Source of the DNA: Pagrus major
Lineage: Eukaryota; Chordata; Actinopteri; Spariformes; Sparidae
Direction of reading: 5' to 3'
DNA: 64,000 nt
Assembly: GCF_040436345.1 (NCBI RefSeq)
Contig: NC_133216.1
Coordinates: forward strand, 15,865,610 to 15,929,609
Shown: in pieces, positions 35,305-61,262 of the stretch
How positions within the stretch are numbered: position 1 is the first letter of the stretch
How the letters are laid out: the number at the start of each line of letters is the position of its first letter
Program-made: the position numbers and the translations under genes
Notes under the pieces: generated by a model
The model's database searches: none
What the model was told of the DNA's origin: nothing
Seen by the model: the letters and a program-made list of their open reading frames with translations, nothing else

Positions 35305-36725
35305 GATCCTTTTAAGAAGTCCTTACAAGATGCTAATTAATATTTTGCATTAATGAGACTATAAAACTGATATTAGTATGTGCAGTATAAAGACAGTTAT
35401 TGTTAGATTATAAGCATTCATAAGAAACTTGTTAACAGTTTACAGACTGCTTAAGAACACTAAATAAATTCTTATGAGTTTCTCATTGTTTATAATATAA
35501 ACACATTCATTGAGTTTTTCCTAACCTACCTGTGATGTCATTGTTTAACCTTTACGAAGCTTATTTTGTTGCTTTATTAAGATTACTACATACTTTATTA
35601 TATATTTACCAGCAGTTAACTGTTAAAAACACTGTATTTCTATGTAATTTTTAATTCACATGTTATCAGCCTTGAGAAGATTTAGTGCAGAAAGCATAGT
35701 TAAAGGGTAACTCCACCGATTCTACACATTAAAGTGTGCTTACAGGTCTTGGTGAGTGAAAAAAGTAGTATATAAAGCCTTTTGTGACTCCAGAGGAAGC
35801 TGCTTGTAATCTGATAAATTGCCTCCAGTGATGTCATTCAGTGGCTAAGTTGCATTGTGGGTAATGCAGGGGACAGGTATGAAAAGCAGTCCACTGTTCC
35901 AGCTTCGCCTCTGTCGTGAAGTGTTTTATTTAGTGAAGCTGCCATTAATAAGTTGCAGGTTTTGAAGCCAACTGGCCAAACCGTGTAATTACAATGACAC
36001 TTAGTGCACTAGGGCCCAAAAAGACTTTTTTTCCATAAGCTTACGTTGTGAGAGAGGCCTCTGTAAAGCTGAGGAACATTTTTATTTTGAGCCTCACAAC
36101 CCCCACAAAATGACTTGTTTGACCGTCGTAGGTTAAGCCATTTGTTCCAAAAAAAATTGGGAAAGTCTAGAAGAGCCACAAGATTAAATCATTTTATTTT
36201 TATTCAAGTTAGCTAAACTGGAAGTTAGCCGGCTCGGTCGGCGGAAGTCTCTAGGCCACACAACTCGGAAGACTTTTATAGCCAGGAAGTCGAGCTCTTC
36301 TGACTTCAGGCGCCGCTGAACAGCTTTAATAGAATGTTAAAATAATGTTTTTCTGCCCCCTATTTGTTTGGAGTGTGAATTTGAGAGGTGGCCAATCTTA
36401 CATTTTGCACCTTTAACTGTTAACAAGTGCATCATATATGTATTAATAAAGTGACAAGAAAGCATAGTAATGCTATTTTAAACAATTATATGAAATTCAT
36501 AAGGAGATTTATTAGAATTCTTAAGCAGTCTATAAACTGTGAACAAGTCCATACAAGTGCTTGTAGATGTTTTATAATCCAACAATAAACATGTTTATTG
36601 TGCTATTATTGGCAGTTATATAGTCTTAACACCTAATAATGTTAATAAGCATGTTATAAGGACTTAAAATGACCTTATTACCTATTAACTAACCCTTATT
36701 ACAAGGACCTTCCTATAAAGCATTT
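35305..36725. mobile_element. Element with long terminal inverted repeats, interrupted by another element
   Basis: The left arm (about 35305-35510) and right arm (about 36500-36725) are inverted copies of one another. ACTTGTTAACAGTTTACAGA then CTGCTTAAGAA at 35428-35459 matches the reverse complement of 36518-36552 with few changes. Outer parts also pair, for example GTTATTGTTAGATTATAA with the complement of TTATAATCCAACAATAAAC. No transposase is seen. The centre is occupied by a TTAA-bounded insert at 35700-36416. Class II or fold-back type; outer limits are approximate. Confidence 0.65.
35700..36416. mobile_element. TTAA-bounded insert, left part related to the MITE at 42917
   Basis: It begins TTAAAGGGTAACTCCACC and follows the 42917 element closely for about 180 bp (CAGGTCTTGG, GATAAATTGCCTCCAGTGAT, TTGCATTGTGGGTAATG), then diverges. 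It ends TTTTGCACCTTTAA. The right half (GGCTCGGTCGGCGGAAGTC and onward) is of different origin, so this is a composite or a longer family member. Confidence 0.5.
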
Positions 36726-37903
36726 AGTCATACTTTTTTTAAGCTGGTGATCTCGACGCAGGAGGAACATGCCAGCTTTTGAACTGCAATTTTTCCTACA
36801 ACCTAAAATCTTCATTAAAGCACGATTACTTGAGGGTGAGGGCTAATCCACCCCCACCCCTCACCCCCACCCCCCCTCTAAATCCACTGGAGTTCATGAG
36901 GCAGTAATGAAACAGCAGCAACCTATTTCTTTCTATTTAGATCCTGTTATTTGGGGGGATTTTCAGCAGCCAGAGCCCTTGACAGCGCTGAGAGCCCTGA
37001 CGTCAATGCAGCTGCCTCCCAGGACTGTGTCATTTATAATGAAAGGAGTCAAGCAAAGCCCCCACGCAGCACGGCACACACACACACATAGTGAGGTCAG
37101 ATGCTCTCAGGGTGACAAATGACAAACATCAGTCGGGGAGAAGAAGAGCGTTGGCCCACTCATTTTCCTTAAGTCACCTTGTCACTTCACTTCCCCCTCC
37201 CCCCTCCTCTCTCATTCGGTCATCGTTCAACGATGCAGCACGGGGTTTATAAACTGTACAAACTTTCTCCTCTAGATTATATCACAGCAAACATGAATCG
37301 CTCCAGCCGAGTGTGTGAGTCTTGGCTTGGCTGGAACATCCAGCCCCAGAGCCTGCAGGAGCTTGATTTTTTCCAGGCACTACTGGGTCATCTGTACTGG
37401 GATTTCTGACTCTGTCCATCTGCTGGCCAGCATGCGTTCAGCATGGACTCAGAGACAAGGGACTGAAGGTGAATAATGGGGGACACATGAGTGCAGCACG
37501 ACCTTCAGCGGAGAGTTGATTTCATAGAGGAAAATCTTTTGTTTCAGTGGCAGCGTTTACGTCAGACTCACCTGCTACAAAGCCTGCGTGCTGCACTGTG
37601 TATTGCAGTTTATTAAGGATTCTTGTGTGTATTTTATTGCACAGTGAATATTACAGAAAAGGTGCAGCTTGCTTTAAAAAAAAGTTCATTTTTCTCCTTT
37701 GCATTCGAGCATTTGTCGTCCCCCCCCCCTTTTTTTGCAGCTCTAGTTCTGAACAGTGCTGTGATCTCCTGCTCCAAAAGACGCAGTAGGATGTTGTCAT
37801 CCACCCTCCTCCTGTTGTCATAGCAACCATTGATGTCATTACAGTATACTTTGGCCTGATGAGTGAATAGGCCTCTGATATTGTGATATTTTATTGAGGA
37901 AAA

Positions 37904-37922
37904 AAAGAAGAAGAAGAAGATT
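37904..37922. repeat. (GAA)n short tract
   Basis: AAAGAAGAAGAAGAAGATT, a brief trinucleotide run after an A-rich stretch. Confidence 0.7.
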
Positions 37923-39376
37923 ACCGCTGCTGCCTGTCCTCGTATCAGCTTTCTTTTCTCTGTCTGTCTCTTCCCCCAAGAGTGTCTGTGACAGGCAGCC
38001 TGCTGAAGGTCTCAATAGCAGACAATGGCGCTGAATGCATACTATAAATAACTACGTTTAGCTGGAAAAATGCTGGCGTCTTGCAGGGAAATATGCTACA
38101 AGGTCGCTTTCTTGAAATACAGAACTTAAGTGTGTCAGAATACCCTTTATGTTTTATCTTCCAGGAGGTGTTGAGCAGGGAGGAGCAGGAGATTTATTTA
38201 TTTATTTTCCAGCAGGGCTCATGGGTGGATCCCATTTAAACCCACTGTCTCGCAGCTCTTTTTCACAGAGTCAAATTAACTTTGCATCAAAAGGCAACAG
38301 ATGCAAAATGTGAGGCAACGTCGGCTGAAATCTGATCGGTATCACAGGGGGGAGTTTTTATATGGCTGAGTGTGAGCCATCCAGTGTTTCAGACTTATCA
38401 GTTCAGATCAGCTGCACCAACAGTGTGTCGTGTGCACGGTCTGATCCTAGGAAAAGAAGTGAGACCCTGGTTTCCATGAACAGATTGACCCCCCCACCCA
38501 ACCACTTCCACCACCACCACCTACCTCTGGTGGTGTATTAGTGGGATTAGCTGTTCTCTGTCTGAGTGGGCTGATTGGATTGACGTGTTCTCTCTACATG
38601 ATCCTTTCCACACAAGAAGGACAAACCTCTGCTCTCGAGCAGCGCTGAGAGGTCCTTTCATTTCCTCAGAGCATATTTTTGCTCTGACCGTATTTACAGA
38701 AATCTGCAATCTTCTTCTCAGCCGGGGTCAGAGCTCGATGCAGGACATGAACTCTACTATCAGAGAAGGTGTTTGAGTTTCACATAGTTTGATAAATATT
38801 GACAAGAGATTGGCCTGGATATGGACTGAATGTGATATCATATCAGCCACTGGTCAGAGCTCCAGTTCTTATCAGCGGTGATGAATTATTCAGTCCCTCC
38901 TCCTGCCTCAGTTAACGCTGAGTATAAAAGAGTTGTGCAAAACGCTGCAGTGGCTCACATCTGGCTGTACAAAAGAGAAGCTGAGAGTAAGTTTGCTGTC
39001 TGGTTGAAGTGTGATTCTTTTTCCTTTTATCACAGAGAATGGGTGAATTTGAACGTGCAGATAACCGTGCATGCTGTCACGTATCTGTCTCTGGGATTTC
39101 TGTTTTTCTTTTATTGTTTGCTTTTGGTTTCAGCTTGATGGACTGTTGGACAGTGGTGTGTTCAGAGCCCTTACTGAAGAAATAGTAGCATTGCCACACT
39201 ATAAAAATTCTTAATTGCAAGTAAAAATTCCTCCATTCAAGATACTACTCAAGAAAAAGTATATATTATGGCTAAAAAGGCTAATTTGATGCTGTGTGTT
39301 CAAATGATGAGTCTTGCACTTTTGTTTTTCATTTTAATCAACTTGTTTAACCAAACAGTAGTCAGTAGAGCGCATA

Positions 39377-39802
39377 CCTCCGCCAAGGCCAACCAGTTCC
39401 CCTTAACTCAATCAAGCCTAATCCAATATCAAATAAAACATATTTAAATCCACTAGATCCAGATTTTTATTTTGATCTGGACCTAATTGCACTCACTCAT
39501 ATATACCAGCCACATAAATACATCAGATTTTTTCCATTAGGATCCATGCATTATCCCTGAGAAATGTATAAAAATGTCGGAAAACACCCTGTCTCACAAT
39601 GTTAAAGAAATCGAGAAAAAAAATTAATGGATCTGTCCCTTTATCAGGAGCTGCACCAAAGGCTAATGTGGTCTATTCTGGGCTGAGGCCCATCCTCCAT
39701 CCAAGTTTCGTGGAATTCTGTTGAGTAGTTTTTTGTGTAATCCTGTTGACAAACCAACCAACAAATGGACACGGATTTAAACCTAACCTCCTTGGGCAGA
39801 GG
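39377..39802. mobile_element. Repeat bounded by CCTCCGCCAAGG / CCTTGGGCAGAGG
   Basis: The ends are inverted copies: CCTCCGCCAAGG at 39377-39388 and CCTTGGGCAGAGG at 39790-39802. The right part carries AAGTTTCGTGGAATTCTGTT and TGTAATCCTGTTGACAAACC, a block I recognise from a widespread animal interspersed repeat. About 426 bp, non-coding, followed by an A-rich tract. Confidence 0.6.
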
Positions 39803-40659
39803 CAAAAAAAAAAAACAAAAAACAAAAAAGGATGAGAGATCTAGAGAGGAATTTCTGCAGCTTGAAACAATTTAGAAAAGTGCAGTTTGCTACACCAGAA
39901 TTATGAAAAATTAAATTTTAGCAGAAACAGGGAATATTCAAACTACATTGGCATATTTTGTCACTTTTTAAAAACAAAATAAGACATTAAGGACTCACTT
40001 CAGGACTGAGAATTACTCAACAAACAGATGTTGTTCACTGTGAATGCTTTATAGTTTATAAACTGTTCATATGGTTTGAAAATAAAAACCTTAGTAGATA
40101 AATAACTAGTAATTCAGGTGTCAAAAAGTGTAGTGAAGTATAAAGTACAATATTTCCCTTTGAAATGTAGTCGAGTAGAAGGAAAAGGAGTAATGTTGTT
40201 AATTTGTGTGTGCAAACCTTTTTGGTACTTTTCATGGACTGCCCTTGAGTTCCTCCTGTTCACTGTTGTCTATTTTGGTGTTTTTGTTAATTTGTTTGAT
40301 TGCTTAATGGTTTGGGAATATGCGCTACCAAAGCAGAACAGAAATGATCAACGCAGGTGCGGCTTTGCTACCTGTCTTGCAAAGGAACCCTGTGCAAAAA
40401 TTTGCATGGTGAGTGTTCCTCGTACAATTTGTGTTTAACCAAATTATCAGTAACAGCTGCTCAAGTTTTGCCCTGGGGCAGGTTGATCTTGCTCAGGGTG
40501 GGGCCACAGGGGCATTGGACCCTTCATTGGCTGAATTTAATGTGGCTTTTGTGTTTATTTACTGTACGCACACTAAAAGTCACCAGAATACAGGTAATTA
40601 CAAGGTTACAAGGTAAATGTATTGTCATTTTTTAAAACCCAAGGGTTTAAAAAACAAAA

Positions 40660-40950
40660 CTATGTTGGAGTCCTTTGTGCGACATCTATTTTTAGAAACT
40701 GGAGTGTTGATGATGAATTAAGGAGTCTCAGCCTCGGAAATGAAGCCGCTCTGTAGTCTGGTGGTTTGGCAGTGCTGTTCTTATTCTCCAGTATAAGGAC
40801 TGAGTGGAGGGCAGTAGATATGGCATCCGCTGTGGATCTGTTGGTTCTGAAAGCATACTGGTGAGGGTCTAGGCTCATTATTTTGTGTATGCTCTTCGAC
40901 AGCACATTTTTTTCTGTCTCATACATCGATGATGTCAGATGACACATGAG
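40660..40950 (-). mobile_element. LINE (non-LTR) reverse-transcriptase fragment
   Basis: The minus strand at about 40770-40880 encodes LDPHQYAFRTNRSTADAIST then ALHSVLILEN. This is the L.P.Q.A(F/Y)R.NRST.DAI...LH..L block of fish non-LTR reverse transcriptases. The frame stays open for about 95 codons, but flanking RT motifs such as the YADD box are absent. A truncated, inactive scrap. The clade (CR1, L2 or Rex type) cannot be fixed from so little. Confidence 0.6.
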
Positions 40951-42213
40951 GTAGATTGTGAGTTTACCGCCTCAGGGTGATTCTGCCCAGGTAAACATCT
41001 GACGCCCTGGTACTTATTCTTTTGTCCTGAATGTCATGAACTACACATCTGTCATCTCTTGTATTATCTCTACCAACAAATGTTTTTGTTAGCATAAGTG
41101 AATATAAATATTTAAATAATGTAACAGAACCCGTCCTGTGGCTCCTGCTGGATTGACCGCCTCGGGAGATTTAGTTCTGGTTGAAATGATTTCAGGTTCA
41201 GCTATGACTCAACGGTTTATATGAAGCACTTGGCATCATTCATTTTTCCAGGTCATTAACCTGTGCCTACACCACGCAACCCTGGGGTGCGATCAGACGG
41301 CTGCAGTTTGTAGCTACAGGACAATTGGATTATGTGGAGAAGAGAGCAGAGTGTGTGGTAGAAAGTGTCAGCTCTGTATGAACACAAACGGTAAATAAGT
41401 ATTAAAGTATTGCCACAACACACAAAAGAAAACACCCACAACATTGTTTTATGTTCAATAAACCTTTTTTTAATCTCAACAGCAAGTTAGCTTATGTGTG
41501 GTCAACATCAATGAAGGTAAATATAAAACTGGATTTCTATTGATAGATTGATGTTTTTGTTTTATCAGCAGGAGGTGAAATTATGATACTCGGAAACACG
41601 TCCACTAGAATCTTCATGACTTTAGTCTTCAACTAGAGAAATATTGCTATAATACTTTTAAATGGCATACACTGATTGACCAACAAGAGAGAGAGAGAGA
41701 GAAAAAAAAAAGCATGGTAGAGAAGCTGATAAAAGAAGCTCCAAAACTCCACACGGTGGGTCGTACAGGGAAACTTCTGAGGGACTTTGGTTTTGTACCT
41801 TTGTAAAACCTGGCTCTACTTGAAGAAAAACAAAAATATTGAAAAGTAATCATAATAAAACAAATGATAAAAGGGTCCAACCAGAAATAATGACGCTATT
41901 CAAAATTCAGATTGAAAAAAGTAAAAGGCACACTGAACACTTTTCACGTTCAACACAAAATTCACCTCGGTGCAACTCGAGCGCGCACTGAAGATTCACT
42001 ACACCTCTAATTTGTACAAAGAAAGTGTTACTGTCTCTTGGATTAAAACCAACAATCAGATAAAGTGTTACTGTGTCTGGTCTTTCTTTGAAAGAAAAAT
42101 TTGTTTTGTGTCCATTATTGGTGGGGGAAAGAGAGAGAGGAGAAAAGGTGTTTCCTACAGATTACTGTTCGTTTCATCTGCCAGGAAACAGCAGAGCAAT
42201 ACAAACCTTTTCC

Positions 42214-42242
42214 ACCTCCTCCTCCTCCTCCTCCTCCTCCTC
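42214..42242. repeat. (CTC)n trinucleotide repeat
   Basis: CCTCCTCCT run of about 29 bp, possibly within the sik2 3' UTR (GAG repeats in the transcript). Confidence 0.85.
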
Positions 42243-42756
42243 TCTCGCTACGTCTCTCTTTCCCCCTTGTTGTCAAAGTGCCCCAGTATTCAACTTCCAC
42301 AGATCACCCTGTAGCTGTTCTACATGACCACTGACAAGACGAAAGAATACAATCATCGAAATATTCACTTTAAGGTGAAATCCAACCTTTAATACTCTCA
42401 AACCCCAGAATTGTTATTTTTTTCTACTTGACATCCTTCTCTTTCCGAAGGACATTTACAACACAACCCACGAACTGGGTGTGACTTATTCCTGTCAATA
42501 AACTGTGGGTGTATGACCATATAGTTTGTAAATTTTAGGGTGGAACTATTAAGGCAGCCACAAGACCTGTTTTGCAACATGTCTTGTGGCTGCAGTGCAC
42601 TTTGGCCTTTTGAGGCCATTGTTGCTGGAGTTATTAGTATCTCTGTTAAATGTCAGAGCTAAGTGGTGACGTACTAAGCATTAACTCTGAGATCCTGAGG
42701 GGGCGGACATCAAAACTTGGTTCTTGATGTGTTTAATGCCAGAAGTATCTGAATGT

Positions 42757-43420
42757 TTAGTTCGTAAAATGTCATAAAATTTTGAAAAATGCTCATCATA
42801 GTTTCCAAAAGTTGAGAGTGGCTTCTTCAAATTTCTTCTTTTGTCCAACCAACTCGTCCAAAACCCAAAGACTCTTCATTTAACTGTCATATAGGACAAA
42901 GAAAACCAGCAAATCCTTAAAGGGTAACTCCACCAATTTTACACATTCAAGCGTTTACAGGTCTTGGGGAGTACTACTGCATATGTGGAAAAAGTAGTTT
43001 AAAGTCTTTTGTGGCTCTAGAGGAAGATGCATCTAATCTGATAAATTGCCTCCAGTGATGTCACTCACTGGCTAGGTTGCATTGTGGGTAATGTAGGCTT
43101 TGGAAAGCAGTCCACTGGTCAGTTTAAAAAGAAATGAGTCCACGTATTCTTCTTCCTTTTCAAAACCTGGCATCTACATTACCCACAGTGCAATTTATCC
43201 ACTGAGTGACGTCACTGGGGGCAATTTATCAGATTACATGCTGGAACCACAAAAGGCTTTACACTACTTTTTTCACATATGCGGTAGTACTCCTCAAGAA
43301 CTGTGAACACACTAATGTGTAAAAGTGGTGGAGTTACCCTTTAAGTTTAAGAAGCTGAAACAAGAAATGTGACATTTGTACTTGAAAAAAATCAATTGAT
43401 CGTGTAATTGTTGCTCTAGA
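42757..43420 (+). repeat. Dispersed GATTAATC-type repeat split by a MITE
   Basis: The left piece, 42757-42920, has TCCAAAACCCAAAGACTC and GACAAAGAAAACCAGCAAAT. The right piece, 43341-43420, has AAGAAGCTGAAACAAG and ATTGTTGCTCTAGA. They are the two halves of the element seen uninterrupted at 564-869. The gap is exactly the 42917-43344 MITE. Confidence 0.7.
42917..43344. mobile_element. Palindromic TTAA-flanked MITE, 428 bp
   Basis: The left end TTAAAGGGTAACTCCACC and right end GGTGGAGTTACCCTTTAA are perfect inverted copies over the tip. Inverted similarity continues inward for roughly 150 bp (GATAAATTGCC with its complement, CATTGTGGGTAATG with CATTACCCACAGTG). TTAA is present on both sides and the host repeat resumes at once, so TTAA looks like the target-site duplication. 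Non-coding. Confidence 0.8.
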
Positions 43421-44314
43421 GTAAACTCAAGTTGTGATGGGCATAATTCACAATTTTTTTTTTCTTTTACATTTTAACACCAAACAACAAATTGATTAAT
43501 CAAGAAAATAATCATCAGATAATTTGGGGAAACAGTGTTAAAAGAATTTAAAGGTGGATTTTTCCTTGAAGTCTTGCACAGGACTGCAACCACAGTTGGT
43601 CCATATTTTCGAGTCATCATTTAAGAGACCACCTGTGATCTGCTGAGCCCAGTCTAAAGACAGAGTGATCATCTCATCTGACCATAAACACTCCTGGAGT
43701 TGAACCCTTGACCATAGATGGACACACTTGATGGCAGATGGCCACAGTCCAATAATTTCATCTCAACCCTCTGACGTTCGCCGTCCTGTTATTCCAATGA
43801 GAAGCAGTTTTTTTCCAAATCATCATCATGATGTCAGAGAAGTTACATCTGTGCGCTTCAAGTAGATTGAACACAGTCTAAGTGCTGTAAAAGAAAAAGA
43901 TCTCTCGTTTTGTTGCCGGCTTGCTGTCAGACAAAGAGCGGAGCCTTTTGTCAAAAATCCAGTGTCAGGTGACCGACGCCCGGCTGGTCTTCGTCTCACA
44001 GCAGCCCCCAACGTCAGAGAGGAAACATTCTTTCATGAAATCTAATGCAGGGAATCTTTAAGGGGTCGTTTCATTATTATTATAAACACGATTCATCGAT
44101 AAAACAACAACAGAGGCATGACTGGAGCATCGAGGATGTAAACCAGAATTAATCTAAAAGCTACAGCTGTGCACTGAGGGAAAAGCACAGTTTGTGTTAT
44201 TTTGAAAGGAGACGTCAATACAGTGTTTGTCTTTTTCAGTAATGACGACAAATGATTTGACAAATTTGAAGGATGAATTGTGCAAAAAAAACATAATCAC
44301 ACTCACACACATAT

Positions 44315-44322
<8 letters not shown>

Positions 44323-44349
<27 letters not shown>
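44323..44349. repeat. (CA)n microsatellite
   Basis: CA run of about 27 bp preceded by an interrupted CACA/TATA stretch. Confidence 0.9.
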
Positions 44350-44888
44350 ACTGTATCCAGGCTCGACCCTGCACTTCCAGGGCGAGCGAATGAGAGATTA
44401 TCTCCTGGTTACATCATCAGCTCAAGTGATGTCACTGCTGACGACTCAGAGGTCCCCGGGAACCAATCAGAGTTGGCTGTACAGGTGAGGCTTCCATTCG
44501 TAATCCCTCCACATTAAGGATTAATATTGCTTCAGTATTGCCACAAAAATAGAATAATATCAACTGTCTAACACCGCTACGTCTCAACCAAACACACGTT
44601 AATTACATCAGCCCTCATTTATCAGGCAAACGCATGACCCACAATTCAATTGTTAAACAGACGCGAGGCCATTTCTCCTGCAAAAACTGGTAATTATCCT
44701 CATCTTATTGAGTATAATGAAGCCTGGCGTGTGTGCGCAATCGGATGGAAAGGTGGAATAGCAGTTCAGTAGTGTAAGAAATAAATCAGGATCAGTAGTT
44801 AAGAGTCACAAAAAACACAAAGTAAACTAAAAAAAGCTATTATTTATGTCACAAAGCTTACATAAAAGCCTGCAGCTACAGATTTGCA

Positions 44889-44894
44889 TTTATT
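44889..44894 (-). terminator. Candidate sik2 polyadenylation signal
   Basis: TTTATT (AATAAA on the minus strand) about 890 nt past the sik2 stop. SIK2 transcripts are known for long 3' UTRs, so more distal sites down to about 41.5 kb are possible. Confidence 0.3.
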
Positions 44895-45778
44895 ATTTTC
44901 ATTACTCAACTAAAATAATAGCTTGGAGAGTTTAGCACTGGTAGAAGCACAAATGTAGCTCAACAAATGGTGCATAGTCACCAATCTGGTGCTTCAATCA
45001 GCATGTTATGGGTGTATTTTTGGAGGAGTACTGTAAATATTAGTGTTGAAAACTATGTGCTCATGAATATGACCATCATGTTAGCCTTTGCGCTCTCATT
45101 AGTGTGAAAAATAATTTCCACAAAGTGAACAAAAACACTTTCAACATTTGAATTTGTGGAGATATCCATGGTACCGTGATAAATGAGGGCCATTTTCTGT
45201 TGTTCAGTTGTTTTTTTATCTACTGAAATAGAAAAAAAAAGCACAAAAGTGTTTTAAGAACCAGTCAATTGTTGTTGATGTCGTTTTTAAATACAAAAAG
45301 CACTGCCAGCCACTGTCCTTTTGGTTGCCTGTCAGTCAGTCCTAAATTAGTTCACTTCCAAACCATTTCTAGGTGAAATGCTGCACTCCAGGATGTGCAG
45401 CACCCCCCCCCCTCGCAGGCTGCACGGCGCAGTCCTTACAGGTGCCACAACGTCCGTGACAGCAGCGGCCTCACCAAGTCAGCAGGGCCAGGCTCACATT
45501 GTGCCACATTTTGGACCTGTTCCTGCCTCACGGAGCTGATGAGAACAGAGGAGGAGAGGGAGTAAGGGAGGTAGGCTAAGGGAGGATTTTGGTAGAAAGG
45601 TTGTCTTGAGGTTCGTCACAACTAAGAAATGAAGTTTGTATTAGTCGTACAAAAATTAACACTTCTCCGTCCCTGTTGCTACGCTTGTGGCCTCCCCTTA
45701 TATTTCCACTCTCTGCTCTTAGTGCGGTGTGGGTTGTCATTGCTTAATACTGCTTTCTATTAACCCCCTCAGCTGGCT

Positions 45779-59631
<13,853 letters not shown>

Positions 59632-60230
59632 TCAAACATTAGGCCCTTCCAAAATCTGCTGTGAACATGGTGCTGTATGCAAAAAGGCAACCTCTAACTG
59701 TAAGTATGACTGTAAAAAGGGAAGAGGTCAGGCACATGGTGATATTTATAATACAGCTGCTGATGTGCTGAAGTGGTCGAAGTGGACAAAGAAAATGTCC
59801 AGAACAACAGGTGAGTTATGTCATTCGTAAGTGTCTCCATGGGGTCTGCAGGTTTTGCATAATGTAATATGTGATCCGCATATTTGTACGTTGAGGAAAT
59901 GGTGCTTTGTATGAGGTAACCTCCCCTGGAGACTGACATGAGGTCATCAACACTACGCTCAGATTGGTTGTCTGTCTGATTCAACTCCTCAGAGGAACAT
60001 GAGAGAGAACTTACACTCGCACAAAATCACACAGAAAACGCTGAAAAGTTCATGTCTGCCTTTCATTAAAATCCAACTAAAAGCTGCAGGAATATCTGCC
60101 AAACTACACCGAGCCAACTAGAGTGTCTGCAATTACTCTGCCAGCCCCCTTTTTTCTATCACTTCCTTCTCAAACCTTCTCCAGTAAATGATCCTTTGTC
60201 TTCCCTCCTCATTTGAGTTTACAAGAATTG

Positions 60231-60370
60231 CTACTTACTGATCAACAGGAAATTAATTACCGACTATTTGATAATTGACTCTTAATTTCTAAGTTACTTC
60301 TCAGAAATGAGGGATTTCATGTTTTTCTTCTGCCTCATTATTATCGTAAATAGAACTTCTCGAACTTGTG
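60231..60370 (-). repeat. Partial, inverted, diverged copy of the dispersed GATTAATC repeat
   Basis: ACTGATCAACAGGAAATTAA, TACCGACTATTTGATAATTG and later GGGATTTCATGTTTTTCTTC follow the order expected for the inverted family. The match is weak. Confidence 0.4.
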
Positions 60371-61095
60371 ACTGGGACTGGTCGTGTTAAGGCTCAACAA
60401 CAAAGTGAATCAACTGATGATAGATAAGAAAAAATATTCCATACTTAGTTTGTTATCACCGGTACCCTGTGATGGTATCATGGGACCTGACAGCAACAAC
60501 AGCAGACAATCGGGCTCACTTAACCCTCCACCCCCACCCTTTTTCCATAATTCGTAACAGTTACATAAACAGAAAAATTGTATTGCAAAACAAATAAATA
60601 ACACTGATAAAAAAAAAAATCTGTCTTACATAATAGGGCTGGAGGTGATGTGGGTTCACACACACACACAAAGACACACAAACGTCACACGCACAAACTA
60701 AGCAGTGTGTGAGGGAGTAAGAGAATGTGAAACCGATTCCTTTACCTTTTCTCTGAAAAGGATGATGCTCTGAATCATCATCCTTTACAATTAACCAGAC
60801 ACAATCTACGCTATATGCATATTTAGTCTAGACTGCAGGAGTGGACAAAGTAATAGAAACACACATCAGTATAATGCAATACAGCTCAACAGTGCCACAA
60901 ACATCCACCAAAAATGATCATCAACACCCCTCTGTAAAACAGTTTCAACAAAAATTGAAAATTATAACATTCATGAGAGGTGGATTTATTGCAGGACTGT
61001 ACCTAATAAACTGGCAAGTGTATAAAACGGCAGGATGCCAGAGTAATGGTCATTTTTCCTCCATAAATACTAAAATTATTTGGCTTAATTATTGT

Positions 61096-61262
61096 CCATT
61101 GTACGGTGGCCATGAAGGTCAGAACACAACATTACAGAAAACGCAACGACATTTCACAAAACACAACAGTTCACAAGTGTTTCAAGACATGTAGTTGTGT
61201 TTGGCGAAATGTTGTGTTTTGTGAAATGTTGTGTCTGTCCTTCAGGGCCACCGCACCATTGT
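61096..61262. mobile_element. Palindromic MITE-like element, about 167 bp
   Basis: The left arm reads CCATTGTACGGTGGCCATGA then AGGTCAGAACACAAC. The right arm ends TCCTTCAGGGCCACCGCACC then ATTG, its imperfect inverted copy. Both arms carry CATTTCACAAAACACAAC or its complement. The whole could fold into one long hairpin around a short AGTTCACAAGTG loop. Non-coding. Confidence 0.65.

Larger units (their letters stand above)
32141..45778. other. Convergent spacer between ppp2r1b and sik2
   Basis: A 13.6-kb stretch with no supportable protein gene beyond transposon fragments. Listed separately inside it are MITEs (33366, 35700, 42917), a long-inverted-repeat element (35305-36725), a Tc1-like relic (34010-34445), a LINE fragment (40660-40950), an element with CCTCCGCCAAGG ends (39377-39802) and short repeats. 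The sik2 3' UTR occupies an unknown part of the right side. Unique-looking stretches at about 34880-35250, 36900-38850 and 43500-45700 contain nothing I can name. Confidence 0.6.

Noticed and set aside
38878-39138. 86-codon plus-strand frame with a hydrophobic end in the ppp2r1b-sik2 spacer
   Set aside because: No recognisable family, no splice context or promoter, and composition typical of chance frames in AT-rich DNA.
41455-41475. AATAAA followed by a T-rich run on the plus strand in the spacer
   Set aside because: No plus-strand gene can be traced into it, so a real transcript end is not supported.
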